Shown here in pieces: positions 7,247-15,414 of a stretch of 26,045 nucleotides of DNA. The notes beneath the pieces are model-generated. The model made no database searches. It was not told the DNA's origin and was given only the letters and a program-made list of their open reading frames with translations. A program made the translations under genes and the position numbers. Source of the stretch: Chlamydiota bacterium (GTDB lineage Bacteria > Chlamydiota > Chlamydiia > Chlamydiales > VGMA01); the NCBI GenBank assembly GCA_016866575.1, contig VGMA01000006.1:1-26045 (forward strand), written 5' to 3'. The stretch's first letter is position 1; each line of letters opens with the position of its first letter.

Positions 7247-8191
7247 TTAAGATTGAAAAACTGGTTCACTAATTCCATTCATAAAATCTTTAATATTCAT
7301 AGCGCGACCCCCTTCAGGTTGCACCTCTAAAATTTTTAAGCCTAGATCCTTACATGAGAGGACCCAGCCTTGATTTTTGTGAAAAAAAATATTTTTCCCA
7401 GGCGATGTTGCAGCAATATCGGTAATATGCGTGCGTAAAATTTTAATCCGTTTTCTTTTCCCCTGAATATCAAAATAGGCATAAGCCCCAGGCTGATAAG
7501 AAAACGCCCTAACTTTGGCATGGACATCTTCTGCTTTTTGTGAAAAGTCTATGACGAGATCTTCTGCTACAGTCTTTTTTGTTAAATTCATCAGATGATG
7601 TGATTGAGATTTTGCCTCTAATGGAAGATGTGATTGCATTTTTTGCAAAACTTCCATGATAAGACGGCATGAAAGGTTCAAAAGATGGCCTTCAAGTTCC
7701 GTGAAAACCATATCTTCCGGGATCACGAATTCTTCTTGCATCAAGATATCGCCCGCATCCATTTCAAGAACCATCTTCATGATAGTAACGCCTGTCGCTG
7801 AATCTTTATTCAAAAGAGGGGCTCTTATAGGAGATGGACCTCTATACAAAGGAAGCATAGAAGGATGGATGTTGATCGGCAAAATTTTAGCAGCATCTAA
7901 AAGGTTTTGCTTAAGAATCTGCCCATAAGAAACAACCACAAATACATCAGGATTGTACGTCTTTAATTTTTCAACAAACTCTGGATCTGAAGCTTTGATA
8001 GGCTGAAAGACAGGAATCGATGGATAACTGTCTTGCATGAACTGCTTTACCTCAGTAGGCTGCAGTTTTTGCGATCTGCCGCGAGGTTTATCTTGCCCTG
8101 TAACAACTGCTACAATATTGATGCTATGAGAGAGAAGATGCTGAAGAATTTTTTCTGCAAATTCAGGTGTTCCAAAAAAAATGACGTTCAT
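7247..8191 (-). CDS. fmt: Methionyl-tRNA formyltransferase
   Basis: Fmt formylates Met on initiator tRNA using 10-formyltetrahydrofolate. The 314-residue length is typical. The N-terminal Rossmann-like domain starts MNVIFFGTPEFAEKILQHL. The tRNA-binding loop is TGQDKPRGRSQKLQPTEVK near residues 36-54. The catalytic block is NIHPSMLPLYRGPSPIRAPL followed by GVTIMKM and DAGDIL, keeping the Asn, His and Asp expected at the active site. The C-terminal OB-like domain has KVRAFSYQPGAYA. Its ATG overlaps the lpxA stop by 4 nt (ATGA). Placement with the lipid A genes is the chlamydial arrangement. Confidence 0.96.
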   Translation of the reverse strand: MNVIFFGTPEFAEKILQHLLSHSINIVAVVTGQDKPRGRSQKLQPTEVKQFMQDSYPSIPVFQPIKASDPEFVEKLKTYNPDVFVVVSYGQILKQNLLDAAKILPINIHPSMLPLYRGPSPIRAPLLNKDSATGVTIMKMVLEMDAGDILMQEEFVIPEDMVFTELEGHLLNLSCRLIMEVLQKMQSHLPLEAKSQSHHLMNLTKKTVAEDLVIDFSQKAEDVHAKVRAFSYQPGAYAYFDIQGKRKRIKILRTHITDIAATSPGKNIFFHKNQGWVLSCKDLGLKILEVQPEGGRAMNIKDFMNGISEPVFQS

Positions 8192-9036
8192 TTTGTTTCT
8201 AGAAGCTCTTGATCTTGCCCTTCTTTATCTTCTTCTAGAATATGTCTTGTAATCCCTTCCATACAAATTAGACCTCTTTTGGAATCTTTGCAAAATTCGA
8301 CCCAATGATCGATTTGCTCTGAAGAGGGAATATCTATTTGAATCTGCTCAATGGCTTCTTGAAGAGTTAAACCGTTTCTGTAAGTAAGTTTGAAGGCGCG
8401 AGTTAAATTTTTACGGATATCGAATGAGAATTTATGTCTTTTTAATCCTACAATGTTGAGCCCGCCGAGCTTATATGGAGCCCCTCCACCTATTGTAAAT
8501 GGTGGTACATCCTTAGTTACGCGGCTCATGCCGCCTACCATTGCATATTTGCCGATACGCACAAATTGATGTATCGGTGTCATGCCGCCAATAGTTGCAA
8601 AATCTTCTACTGTTACATGACCTGCTAGTGTAGAATTGTTTGACATGATGACGTGATTACCAACGATGCAGTTATGTGCGATGTGGCAATATGCCATAAT
8701 AAGGCAGTAATCACCGACGACTACCTCTGTTTCTTCTCCACAAGATGCGTTGATAGTGACGTATTCACGGATTTCGGTATGCTTTCCGATCCTTACATAG
8801 GTTCTTTCACCTTTAAATTTCTTATCTTGCGTTTTTGTACCTATGCAAGCAAAAGGCCAAATCACTGACCCTTTTCCAATTTCTGTATGTCCATCTATGT
8901 AAGCATGAGACTTGATCACTACATTGTCGTGCAAAATGGCATTACCCTTGACAATTGCATATGGCTCGATAACCACATTTTTTCCTATTTTTACTGTAGG
9001 ATCAACAACTGCTCTTGGATCAATGCCTTCTGTCAT
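8188..9036 (-). CDS. lpxA: UDP-N-acetylglucosamine acyltransferase
   Basis: LpxA transfers an acyl chain from ACP to the 3-OH of UDP-GlcNAc, the first step of lipid A synthesis in the cytoplasm. The 282-residue protein is a left-handed beta helix of hexapeptide repeats from about residue 8 to 185, then a helical C-terminus. The catalytic histidine is H121 in HIAHNC (E. coli His125), with H140 and H156 matching E. coli His144 and His160. G169 corresponds to E. coli Gly173 of the acyl-chain ruler, so a long acyl chain is not excluded. An AAGAGGT site precedes the ATG at 9036. Both ends overlap neighbours by 4 nt. Confidence 0.96.
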   Translation of the reverse strand: MTEGIDPRAVVDPTVKIGKNVVIEPYAIVKGNAILHDNVVIKSHAYIDGHTEIGKGSVIWPFACIGTKTQDKKFKGERTYVRIGKHTEIREYVTINASCGEETEVVVGDYCLIMAYCHIAHNCIVGNHVIMSNNSTLAGHVTVEDFATIGGMTPIHQFVRIGKYAMVGGMSRVTKDVPPFTIGGGAPYKLGGLNIVGLKRHKFSFDIRKNLTRAFKLTYRNGLTLQEAIEQIQIDIPSSEQIDHWVEFCKDSKRGLICMEGITRHILEEDKEGQDQELLETK

Positions 9037-9491
9037 ACGACCTCTTGGGGTTCATTTGTTGTTAATAGGCCAAATACAATTTCTGCTTCTGTAGTGACTT
9101 TGCCATCTACTTTAGCAACTCCTTGTACTTTCCCCCCTCTTTTAGAAAGGTGAGAAGCCTCTACCTCCAGAATCAAACTATCCCCAGGACGTACGGTTCT
9201 TCTAAATCTCGCTTGGCGGATTGTAGTAAGCACTTTGATCTGTTGAAATCCTTTTTCAAACATCAAAATGCCACCTGTTTGTGCTAGAGCTTCAAGAATG
9301 AGCACTCCTGGCATTATCGGTTCGCCCGGAAAATGCCCCTGAAAGAACTGCTCGTTCATTGATACACTCTTTAAAGCAACAATCTTATTATTGTCGAGAT
9401 CTAAATTGATAATTCTATCGACTAACAAAAATGGATATCTATGAGGAAGTCTTTTCAGAATATCCTTGATATCTAACTGATAACCGCTCAT
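9033..9491 (-). CDS. fabZ: 3-hydroxyacyl-ACP dehydratase FabZ
   Basis: FabZ dehydrates 3-hydroxyacyl-ACP in fatty acid elongation and competes with LpxA for the same substrates, which explains its place in the operon. The 152-residue hot-dog fold protein starts with the family block LKRLPHRYPFLLVDRI. It has the active-site segment GHFPGEPIMPGVLILEALAQ, in which H53 and E67 are the catalytic pair (E. coli His54 and Glu68). The AAAGGA binding site lies in the last codons of lpxC. The gene overlaps lpxC and lpxA by 4 nt each. Confidence 0.96.
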   Translation of the reverse strand: MSGYQLDIKDILKRLPHRYPFLLVDRIINLDLDNNKIVALKSVSMNEQFFQGHFPGEPIMPGVLILEALAQTGGILMFEKGFQQIKVLTTIRQARFRRTVRPGDSLILEVEASHLSKRGGKVQGVAKVDGKVTTEAEIVFGLLTTNEPQEVV

Positions 9492-10393
9492 CTCTTGCGT
9501 TCCTTTTTAATCAGATCAGCAATTTCTTTGGCAAGACAGGTGTTAGAATAATGGCCTGAGCGTATGGCTACAATATGAGCGAAAATTGGAGTTCCAATGA
9601 GAGAAAAGTCTCCAATGAGGTCCAAAATTTTATGCCTAACCATTTCATCAGGAAAACGTAGTCCACCTGGGTTGAGCACTTCTTTACCTCTTATAACTAC
9701 TCCATTTTCAAGACTGCCACCTTTGATGACTCCATTTTCAAGAAGAGGAAGAATTTCCTCATAGAGTGAAAATGTTCTAGAAGGGGCAATTTCTTCTGCA
9801 TACGTCTCTGAGTCGAAAACATAAGAATAAAACTGGGAATTAATCAGAGGATGATTTGGATATGAAAGTGTGTAACTGATTCTAAATTCCTTTGAAGGCA
9901 GCGCTACTAAATAGACGCCGTTTCCACTCCAATAGATAGGATCAGTGATCGCATACGGCTCGACAAAACCTTTCTGCTTGAGTTTTTCTACAGTGCGCAG
10001 CAATTCAACAAAAGCAATAGCACTTCCATCCCCTACCGGCACTTCAGGACCACTTAACTCTATAAGCAAATTATCGATTTCAAAAGCTTTTAAAGCCGAT
10101 AGAACGTGTTCAACGCTCTGGATCACGCAGCCATCGCGCCCTATTATCGTGCAGCGAGGAGTTCCGATGATATAATCTATAGATGCTGGTATTACAGGTT
10201 GATTTGGAAGATCGATTCTTTTAAAACGAATCCCGAATCCTTCAGGAGCGGGATGAAATCGCATTGTCATGTCAGCGCCGGTAAAGAGTCCTTTACCAAC
10301 TAATTCTACCGATTTTTCAATAGTTTGCTGATTTCTTATAGAAGATGAAACTCTCTCTTGCTCTAAGACTTTGGTATCGCATGACGACAACAA
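9488..10393 (-). CDS. lpxC: UDP-3-O-acyl-N-acetylglucosamine deacetylase
   Basis: LpxC is the zinc deacetylase that commits the cell to lipid A synthesis. Zinc ligands are H96 (SVEHVLSAL) and H254 and D258 (VRHKILDLIGD). The catalytic His is H281 (RSGHYS). Other family blocks are VPVGDGSA and APSRTF. The frame has no ATG start. TTG at 10393 (or the next TTG) is the best choice, with GGAG 6 nt upstream, and gives a 301-residue protein with about 20 extra residues before the usual start of the fold. The gap to lnt is 56 bp, the only real break in this cluster. A weak start could limit LpxC dosage. Confidence 0.94.
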   Translation of the reverse strand: MLSSCDTKVLEQERVSSSIRNQQTIEKSVELVGKGLFTGADMTMRFHPAPEGFGIRFKRIDLPNQPVIPASIDYIIGTPRCTIIGRDGCVIQSVEHVLSALKAFEIDNLLIELSGPEVPVGDGSAIAFVELLRTVEKLKQKGFVEPYAITDPIYWSGNGVYLVALPSKEFRISYTLSYPNHPLINSQFYSYVFDSETYAEEIAPSRTFSLYEEILPLLENGVIKGGSLENGVVIRGKEVLNPGGLRFPDEMVRHKILDLIGDFSLIGTPIFAHIVAIRSGHYSNTCLAKEIADLIKKERKR

Positions 10394-10449
10394 GAACTAC
10401 TCCACAAAGGCGCTATTTTAATTAGAATGTACCTAAACCTTTCTTTTCT

Positions 10450-12039
10450 TCACAAGCGATATTTTTTTCTCTTCATGAAGAAAGTTGAAAGGATGCATAA
10501 ACTAGAAAAAAGTACAGGTGTATTTCCTACTCGCGAAAACAATGTTTTGTAGGTGTAGCAAGGAACTTTAACAACTAAAACATCCTTAAGCCAATCTGAA
10601 GAATCTTTTTTTTCTTCTAACTTTTCTATGATTTTACCAAAGGGATCTATTGCCGCTGTTACCCCTGTATTGCATGCTCTTACCAAAGAAACACCATTTT
10701 CTACAGCTCTCAGCCTTCCTAAATAAAAATGCTCTTTAGCAAGTCTTGTATGGGGAAACCAAACATCATTAGAGAGATTGACAAACATTTCTGCCCCTCT
10801 TTGCCTTGCGCTTCTTAATATATGACTAAAGCACTCCTCATAACAGATTGTAGGGGCAAAAATTTTTCTCCCGTAGAACACGTTGCTTTCAAATCCAGGT
10901 GTAAAAAAAGAATCAATGCCATGCTTAGATAGTATCGATTCTATAAATGATAGCGGCAAATACTCAGATAGAGGAACTAGAATTTGCTTATGGTAAAGCT
11001 GACAGCATTTACTATTTTTAGAAAAATGTGCGGCTGAATTGTAAGACAAATCCTTATTTTGATTTGTGTAGAGCGCACCTATGATCACATCACTTTTAAA
11101 GTGGTTGCTTAAAGCTTGCGCTAATTCGGCAGAGGAGAAGCTTTTTGTTTTATCTAAAGAGATACGATGAGCATTGGAAACACGAACCTGTTTTTCATAA
11201 AGCTCAGCTGAAACAGTCGCTTCTGGCATTACAATCAAATCTACATCTGTTTTGATTTTTTCTAGCAAAAGGTCAATAATGTTCTCCCATTGCTTCTCAC
11301 AAGAAAGAAAGGCACTTTGACGGTTTATAAAGAGGTTTTTTTCTTCCGCATATAAACCTGTTTGCACTAATGCGACCTGTATAGATTCACTAGACTCTGC
11401 TCGATGCTGATGGGTTGTTAAATTCAATGAGCCAAAAAAATAGGGAGCTGTAAACAAAATAAAAAATATCGCTATTGAATGAAGAGAAATTCTATTGATT
11501 GCCCTATAAAGAGAAAGATTGGTGATTAAAACCCAAAATGACATCCCTAAAATCCCTATGAGACTTGCCATTTGTAAAGAATAGATCGAAAACCCAAGCG
11601 ACTGTCCTATGGGATTGAAAGGGAATCCAGAAAAAACGAATACGCGGCTATATTCAAGAAAAACCCATAAACTTGCGACTGCAAGCAATCTACAATAGCC
11701 GGCATCTTTTTTGAAAAATAGACAGACAAGCCCCCACTGGCTTGCAAGCCAAAGAGCTAAACCCACATAGGGATAGTAAATATCTGTTCCATGATAATAA
11801 GGAGAAGCAAACCAACTAAGCTGGATCAACTGGATCATAAAGTACCAGATGAATCCGATTTGAAACCGCTTTTTTCTTGAAGCGATCTCTTCTATAGCAA
11901 TAAAAAAAAGAGCATATCCTAAGAACGTTGCAATCCAGGCAAAAAAGGGATGATCAGGTTGACTAAAAGCAACTGTAATTAGACTCAGTGCGAAAAGGGT
12001 TTTATTTTGAATCCAGCCCAATGTCTTTATTTTTTGCAT
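10450..12039 (-). CDS. lnt: Apolipoprotein N-acyltransferase
   Basis: Lnt adds the third acyl chain to the N-terminal Cys of lipoproteins at the inner membrane. The 529-residue protein has hydrophobic segments over roughly residues 15-200, then a periplasmic nitrilase domain, then a last hydrophobic stretch near 505-525. The catalytic triad is visible as E273 (IVMPEATV), K351 (YHKQILVP) and C399 (TICYEE). Further nitrilase features are VNLSNDVWF and RAVENGVSLVRACNTG. The ATG at 12039 lies inside the end of the upstream DoxX-like gene, a 38-nt overlap, which suggests coupling. In chlamydiae the gene is often called cutE. Confidence 0.93.
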   Translation of the reverse strand: MQKIKTLGWIQNKTLFALSLITVAFSQPDHPFFAWIATFLGYALFFIAIEEIASRKKRFQIGFIWYFMIQLIQLSWFASPYYHGTDIYYPYVGLALWLASQWGLVCLFFKKDAGYCRLLAVASLWVFLEYSRVFVFSGFPFNPIGQSLGFSIYSLQMASLIGILGMSFWVLITNLSLYRAINRISLHSIAIFFILFTAPYFFGSLNLTTHQHRAESSESIQVALVQTGLYAEEKNLFINRQSAFLSCEKQWENIIDLLLEKIKTDVDLIVMPEATVSAELYEKQVRVSNAHRISLDKTKSFSSAELAQALSNHFKSDVIIGALYTNQNKDLSYNSAAHFSKNSKCCQLYHKQILVPLSEYLPLSFIESILSKHGIDSFFTPGFESNVFYGRKIFAPTICYEECFSHILRSARQRGAEMFVNLSNDVWFPHTRLAKEHFYLGRLRAVENGVSLVRACNTGVTAAIDPFGKIIEKLEEKKDSSDWLKDVLVVKVPCYTYKTLFSRVGNTPVLFSSLCILSTFFMKRKKYRL

Positions 12040-12445
12040 ACCCTTTACCTAGAGCTAAAACAACAATCAAACCGCCTATAACCGCTAAATTTTTTAAAAA
12101 GACCACTAAGGCTAACGATTGTTCAGGTCCTGATAGAAACCAAAATGGATGGCATACTATCGTTACAGGTATAAGATACATGAGAAGCAAAAAAGCTGCC
12201 AGTCGTACGTAACAGCCAAGAAAAAGGAGTGCTCCGCCAACAAGCTGCATTGCGACTAAAATAGCCATCAATACAGGAATTACTGCTACCATGTGCCCTG
12301 TGTATGCCTGCCACAAAGATAAAGCTCTTGCCATATCAACTTCAGCAACTTGCCAATTATAAACATTTGCAGCGCCCATGATAAGAAAAATCAAACTAAT
12401 AAAAATTCTTCCAATAGCAGCTAAAAATCTTAAAGATCTATTCAT
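12002..12445 (-). CDS. DoxX-family integral membrane protein
   Basis: The 147-residue protein has four hydrophobic segments (about 10-28, 50-76, 80-100 and 108-131) and the DoxX-type beginning R-x-L-A-x-I-G-R-I-F-I-S-L-I-F-L-x-x-G. The following turn region is LVGGALLFLGCYVRLAAFLLL. DoxX-like proteins have been linked to thiol and redox functions in other bacteria, but the substrate is unknown. It lies upstream of lnt and overlaps it by 38 nt, so it is likely the first gene of this minus-strand unit. The binding site is weak. Only 45 bp separate it from the divergent rsmB-like gene. Confidence 0.8.
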   Translation of the reverse strand: MNRSLRFLAAIGRIFISLIFLIMGAANVYNWQVAEVDMARALSLWQAYTGHMVAVIPVLMAILVAMQLVGGALLFLGCYVRLAAFLLLMYLIPVTIVCHPFWFLSGPEQSLALVVFLKNLAVIGGLIVVLALGKGYAKNKDIGLDSK

Positions 12446-12490
12446 GTCTTTCTAATACTCTTTTTCTACTTTCTGTGCTACTCTATTTTC

Positions 12491-13603
12491 ATGAAGAAAT
12501 TCCATCAATTCCATATAGAAAAAATTTTCTCTTCGTGGGATGAAAAAACTCCATTTGATCTCACCTTTTCACGTTATGCAAAAGAGCATCACCAATTAGG
12601 CTCTAAAGACCGAAAAGCAATATCAGAGGCTTGCTACCAAATTATCAGGTGGGCTTTACTTTTAGACTATGAGCAAGAAGAGTGCTCTTGGCTAGCTCGC
12701 GTTAAAAGATTTTTTGATGTCGATGTTGAGATCTTAAAACAGACCCCTAATCTACCCCTTTATATTAGATGCTCTACCCCAGAATGGATTTTTTCTCTTC
12801 TTAGCAATACCTATGGCGAAGAAAAAGCAGAGAAAATCTGTTTAGCTCAAAATGAAAGAGCACCTTTTGCTATTAGGGCTAACCTTCTAAAAACTTCAAC
12901 TGAAGAACTTTTTTCGCTCTTTTCAAGAAGCTATAGCGTAACTAAATCTGTACACGCAAAACAGGGTCTTATCTTTGCCAAAGCGCCACACTTACTTTCT
13001 TCTGATGAATACAAACATGGGCTTTTTGAAATTCAAGATGAAGCTAGCCAGTGTGTAAGTGCCTATGTAGACGCAAAAGAAAAACAAACTATACTTGATT
13101 ATTGCGCAGGTTCAGCAGGCAAGAGCTTGGCTATTGCATCGATGACAAAAGATCAGTGCCCTATTTTTGTCTACGACATACGTCCGCAGATTCTCATTAA
13201 AGCAGAAGAAAGACTGAAAAGAGCGGGTGTAAAAAACTTTAAACTCTCTCTGCCTTCCTCTTCAGTAGACATTGTTTTAGTAGATGCTCCTTGCTCTGGA
13301 TCAGGCACATGGCGGCGCAGTCCAGAAAGAAAACTAGTATTTACAAAACATGATCTAGAAGAGATTATCAAAACGCAAAGAGAAGTACTGAAGAACGCCA
13401 TACAATTTGTAAAACCAGGCGGAAGGCTTATTTATGCAACCTGCAGCATATTTAATGAAGAAAATATCGAACAAGTAGGTTGGCTTATGAAGAATTTTCC
13501 TTTCACTTTGGAAAAACCTCCTTTTCAATCTATTGTAGCAGAAGGAGAAATGGATGGATTCTTCGCTGCTTCCCTGAAAAGAGAAATTATGATATCATCT
13601 TAA
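12491..13603 (+). CDS. rsmB: RsmB/Fmu-family 16S rRNA (cytosine-C5) methyltransferase
   Basis: This enzyme transfers a methyl group from SAM to C5 of cytosine in rRNA. The 370-residue protein has a reduced NusB-like helical N-terminus (LGSKDRKAISEACYQIIRW) and a Rossmann methyltransferase domain. Family motifs are GLFEIQDEASQ at 177-187, SAM motif I LDYCAGSAGKS near 202-212, motif IV VDAPCSGSG with C268, and motif VI YATCSIF with catalytic C318. It is shorter than E. coli RsmB (429), so the target could be C967 or another cytosine. The gene is usually called fmu in chlamydiae. No strong binding site precedes the ATG. It starts a plus-strand cluster with the SurA-like gene and rsmA. Confidence 0.88.
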   Translation: MKKFHQFHIEKIFSSWDEKTPFDLTFSRYAKEHHQLGSKDRKAISEACYQIIRWALLLDYEQEECSWLARVKRFFDVDVEILKQTPNLPLYIRCSTPEWIFSLLSNTYGEEKAEKICLAQNERAPFAIRANLLKTSTEELFSLFSRSYSVTKSVHAKQGLIFAKAPHLLSSDEYKHGLFEIQDEASQCVSAYVDAKEKQTILDYCAGSAGKSLAIASMTKDQCPIFVYDIRPQILIKAEERLKRAGVKNFKLSLPSSSVDIVLVDAPCSGSGTWRRSPERKLVFTKHDLEEIIKTQREVLKNAIQFVKPGGRLIYATCSIFNEENIEQVGWLMKNFPFTLEKPPFQSIVAEGEMDGFFAASLKREIMISS

Positions 13604-13607
13604 CATT

Positions 13608-14639
13608 ATGCGATACATTCTTTCACTCCTGGCTTCATTGCCCTTAGTTGCAGCTCCTTTTGGACAAAAAGAGCAATCCATTTCTATTAAAATGACGAAC
13701 CGACCGCTGGTGAGCTTGCACGGTAAAGTAATCACACTTTACGACGTTGTGAAAGACATGGATAAGAAAATGGCAGATGTTGCTCCTGAAGCGCTTCTCT
13801 CCCCTGTCTCTAGAGTTCAATTTTACAGTGCAAACTGGAAGCACGCACTCGATCAAATGGTGCAAAATTCTCTTATCATCAAAGAAGGAGAAGATCTAGG
13901 CATCAAAATATCAGACGCGCAGCTTTACGAAGAAGTAGATAACCAATTTGGCCCAAATGTAATGCAAACTCTCAATGAAAGAGGGCTAACATATGAAGAG
14001 GCAAAAAAAGAAGTCTACGAAACGATTGTATTGAATTACATGCAGTGGATCAGGATTCACCAGAAAGCAAGCCAAAACATCACCCCCGAGAAAATGCAAA
14101 CAGCGTATGCAAACTACTTAAAAGAGCATCCGCCTATCGAGACTTTCTCTTATCAAATTGTATCTGTGAGATCCGATAAGGATCCGTATGAAGCTCTAGC
14201 GGAAAGAATTTCACCATTCTTGCACAATTCAAATATAGAAGATGTGGATGGGCTTATTGCTAAACTCAAACAAGGCCCTCTTGAAAATTCTACCATACAA
14301 GTTTCAAAACCCTTCAATTTGAATGCAAAAGAGATGTCATCAGAGCATATATCTATTCTATCCACGCTTGCCGCTAAAAGCTGCAGTGAACCTAAAGTGC
14401 AGTACAGCCGCAAAGATGGCTCGATGCTCATGAGAATTTTTTACTTGATCGATCATCAAAAAGATGAACCCCCTTCTTTTGAGCAATTAGAAAATTACCT
14501 TAAAGGTCAGCTCAACCAACAAGAAATCCAAAAAGCGCAATCGGAGTACATCTCTAAGCTCAAGAAAAGGTACCACTGCGATAAGGCAGATTTCTATCGA
14601 ATGATCCCAGAAAATTATCAGCCTTTTTCTCTTGAATAA
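13608..14639 (+). CDS. SurA-like periplasmic chaperone
   Basis: The 343-residue protein has a signal peptide (about 16 residues ending VAA) and a SurA-N type region. LHGKVITLYDVVKDMD is followed by a helix with LDQMVQNSLIIKEGEDLGIKISDAQLYEEVD and a conserved FG. Such proteins escort unfolded outer membrane proteins across the periplasm. A parvulin catalytic domain is not clear: the region after residue 165 does not show the usual PpiC motif, so it may be chaperone only. It begins 4 nt after rsmB ends, without an obvious binding site, which suggests coupling. A hypothetical gene next to ksgA in Chlamydia may be the equivalent; I cannot confirm this. Confidence 0.75.
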   Translation: MRYILSLLASLPLVAAPFGQKEQSISIKMTNRPLVSLHGKVITLYDVVKDMDKKMADVAPEALLSPVSRVQFYSANWKHALDQMVQNSLIIKEGEDLGIKISDAQLYEEVDNQFGPNVMQTLNERGLTYEEAKKEVYETIVLNYMQWIRIHQKASQNITPEKMQTAYANYLKEHPPIETFSYQIVSVRSDKDPYEALAERISPFLHNSNIEDVDGLIAKLKQGPLENSTIQVSKPFNLNAKEMSSEHISILSTLAAKSCSEPKVQYSRKDGSMLMRIFYLIDHQKDEPPSFEQLENYLKGQLNQQEIQKAQSEYISKLKKRYHCDKADFYRMIPENYQPFSLE

Positions 14640-14659
14640 TGGAAGATTTTTTTAGCTCT

Positions 14660-14678
14660 AGCCCCTATCCAAGGGGCT
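14660..14678 (+). promoter_or_regulatory. Hairpin covering the rsmA ribosome binding site
   Basis: AGCCCC (14660-14665) pairs perfectly with GGGGCT (14673-14678) around a 7-nt loop, ending one base before the rsmA ATG at 14680. The only ribosome binding site, AAGGGG (14671-14676), lies mostly in the 3' arm, so folding would hide it. No T run follows, which argues against a terminator. This could limit rsmA translation or act as a thermosensor; both are inference. Confidence 0.5.
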
Positions 14679-14679
14679 C

Positions 14680-15414
14680 ATGAAAAAATCTCTTGGTCAA
14701 CACTTTTTAAAAAGTGAAAAAGTGCTAGATAAAATCCTAGAAATATCTGGTGTTGATGAAGGCGATACCATATTCGAAATCGGTCCTGGAGCTGGCGCTT
14801 TAACAAAAAAGCTCATAGATAAAAAAGCTCACATCATCTGTGTAGAAAAAGACGACAATCTTACGAAGATCATTTCAGATCAAGTAACATGGCATCAAGG
14901 AGATGTTCTTGCATTTGATTTTGCATCTCTTCCTTATTGCAAAGCAGTTGCCAATATCCCCTACTATCTCTCTTCTCAGATTTTACAACTACTACTTGAT
15001 CACAATGAAAAATTTTCTTCTATTACTCTTCTAGTCCAAAAAGAATTTGCTGAAAAAATATTAGCTCAGGAATCTTTTTTATCTCTTCTTACTCACCTTT
15101 TTTACGAACCTATGATTGCTTTAGAAGTTGGAAGGCACCATTTCTATCCCCCTCCTAAAGTAACTTCAGCGGTGTTGCATCTTAAAAAAGTGATAAGAGA
15201 TGTAGATCAAAAAGGATTTCAGGAATTTGCAAAAATTATTACGCAGTCTAAAAGAAAGATGCTTAAGACTCTTTGCCCTGAAATTGGTTTTGCTATCAAG
15301 GAAATGGGGTTGTCTCAAACACTAAGACTTGGAGAAATAGGTTTTGATGATCTTATCCATCTATACAATAAGATGAAAATGAGCGCTACTAAGCCAGACA
15401 AAAGCCAGATATAA
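14680..15414 (+). CDS. rsmA: 16S rRNA (adenine1518-N6/adenine1519-N6) dimethyltransferase
   Basis: RsmA (KsgA) dimethylates two adjacent adenosines near the 3' end of 16S rRNA late in small-subunit assembly. The protein starts KKSLGQHFLKSEKVLDKI, the conserved beginning. It then shows SAM motif I EIGPGAGALT (33-42), acidic VEKD, catalytic motif IV NIPY (92-95) and PPPKVTSAVLHL. At 244 residues it is somewhat shorter than the usual 260-280, mainly at the ends. Its last 100 bp run antisense to the 3' end of dacF; the frame is intact through DLIHLYNKM, part of the normal C-terminal domain. Translation may be restrained by a hairpin over the binding site. Confidence 0.94.
   Translation: MKKSLGQHFLKSEKVLDKILEISGVDEGDTIFEIGPGAGALTKKLIDKKAHIICVEKDDNLTKIISDQVTWHQGDVLAFDFASLPYCKAVANIPYYLSSQILQLLLDHNEKFSSITLLVQKEFAEKILAQESFLSLLTHLFYEPMIALEVGRHHFYPPPKVTSAVLHLKKVIRDVDQKGFQEFAKIITQSKRKMLKTLCPEIGFAIKEMGLSQTLRLGEIGFDDLIHLYNKMKMSATKPDKSQI

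Noticed and set aside
7342..7527. 61-codon minus-strand frame inside fmt
   Set aside because: It overlaps the conserved C-terminal domain of Fmt in another frame and has no binding site or recognisable content.
14640..14679. Possible rho-independent terminator between the SurA-like gene and rsmA
   Set aside because: The T run precedes the hairpin instead of following it, and the 3' arm is the rsmA ribosome binding site, so a translational role is more likely.
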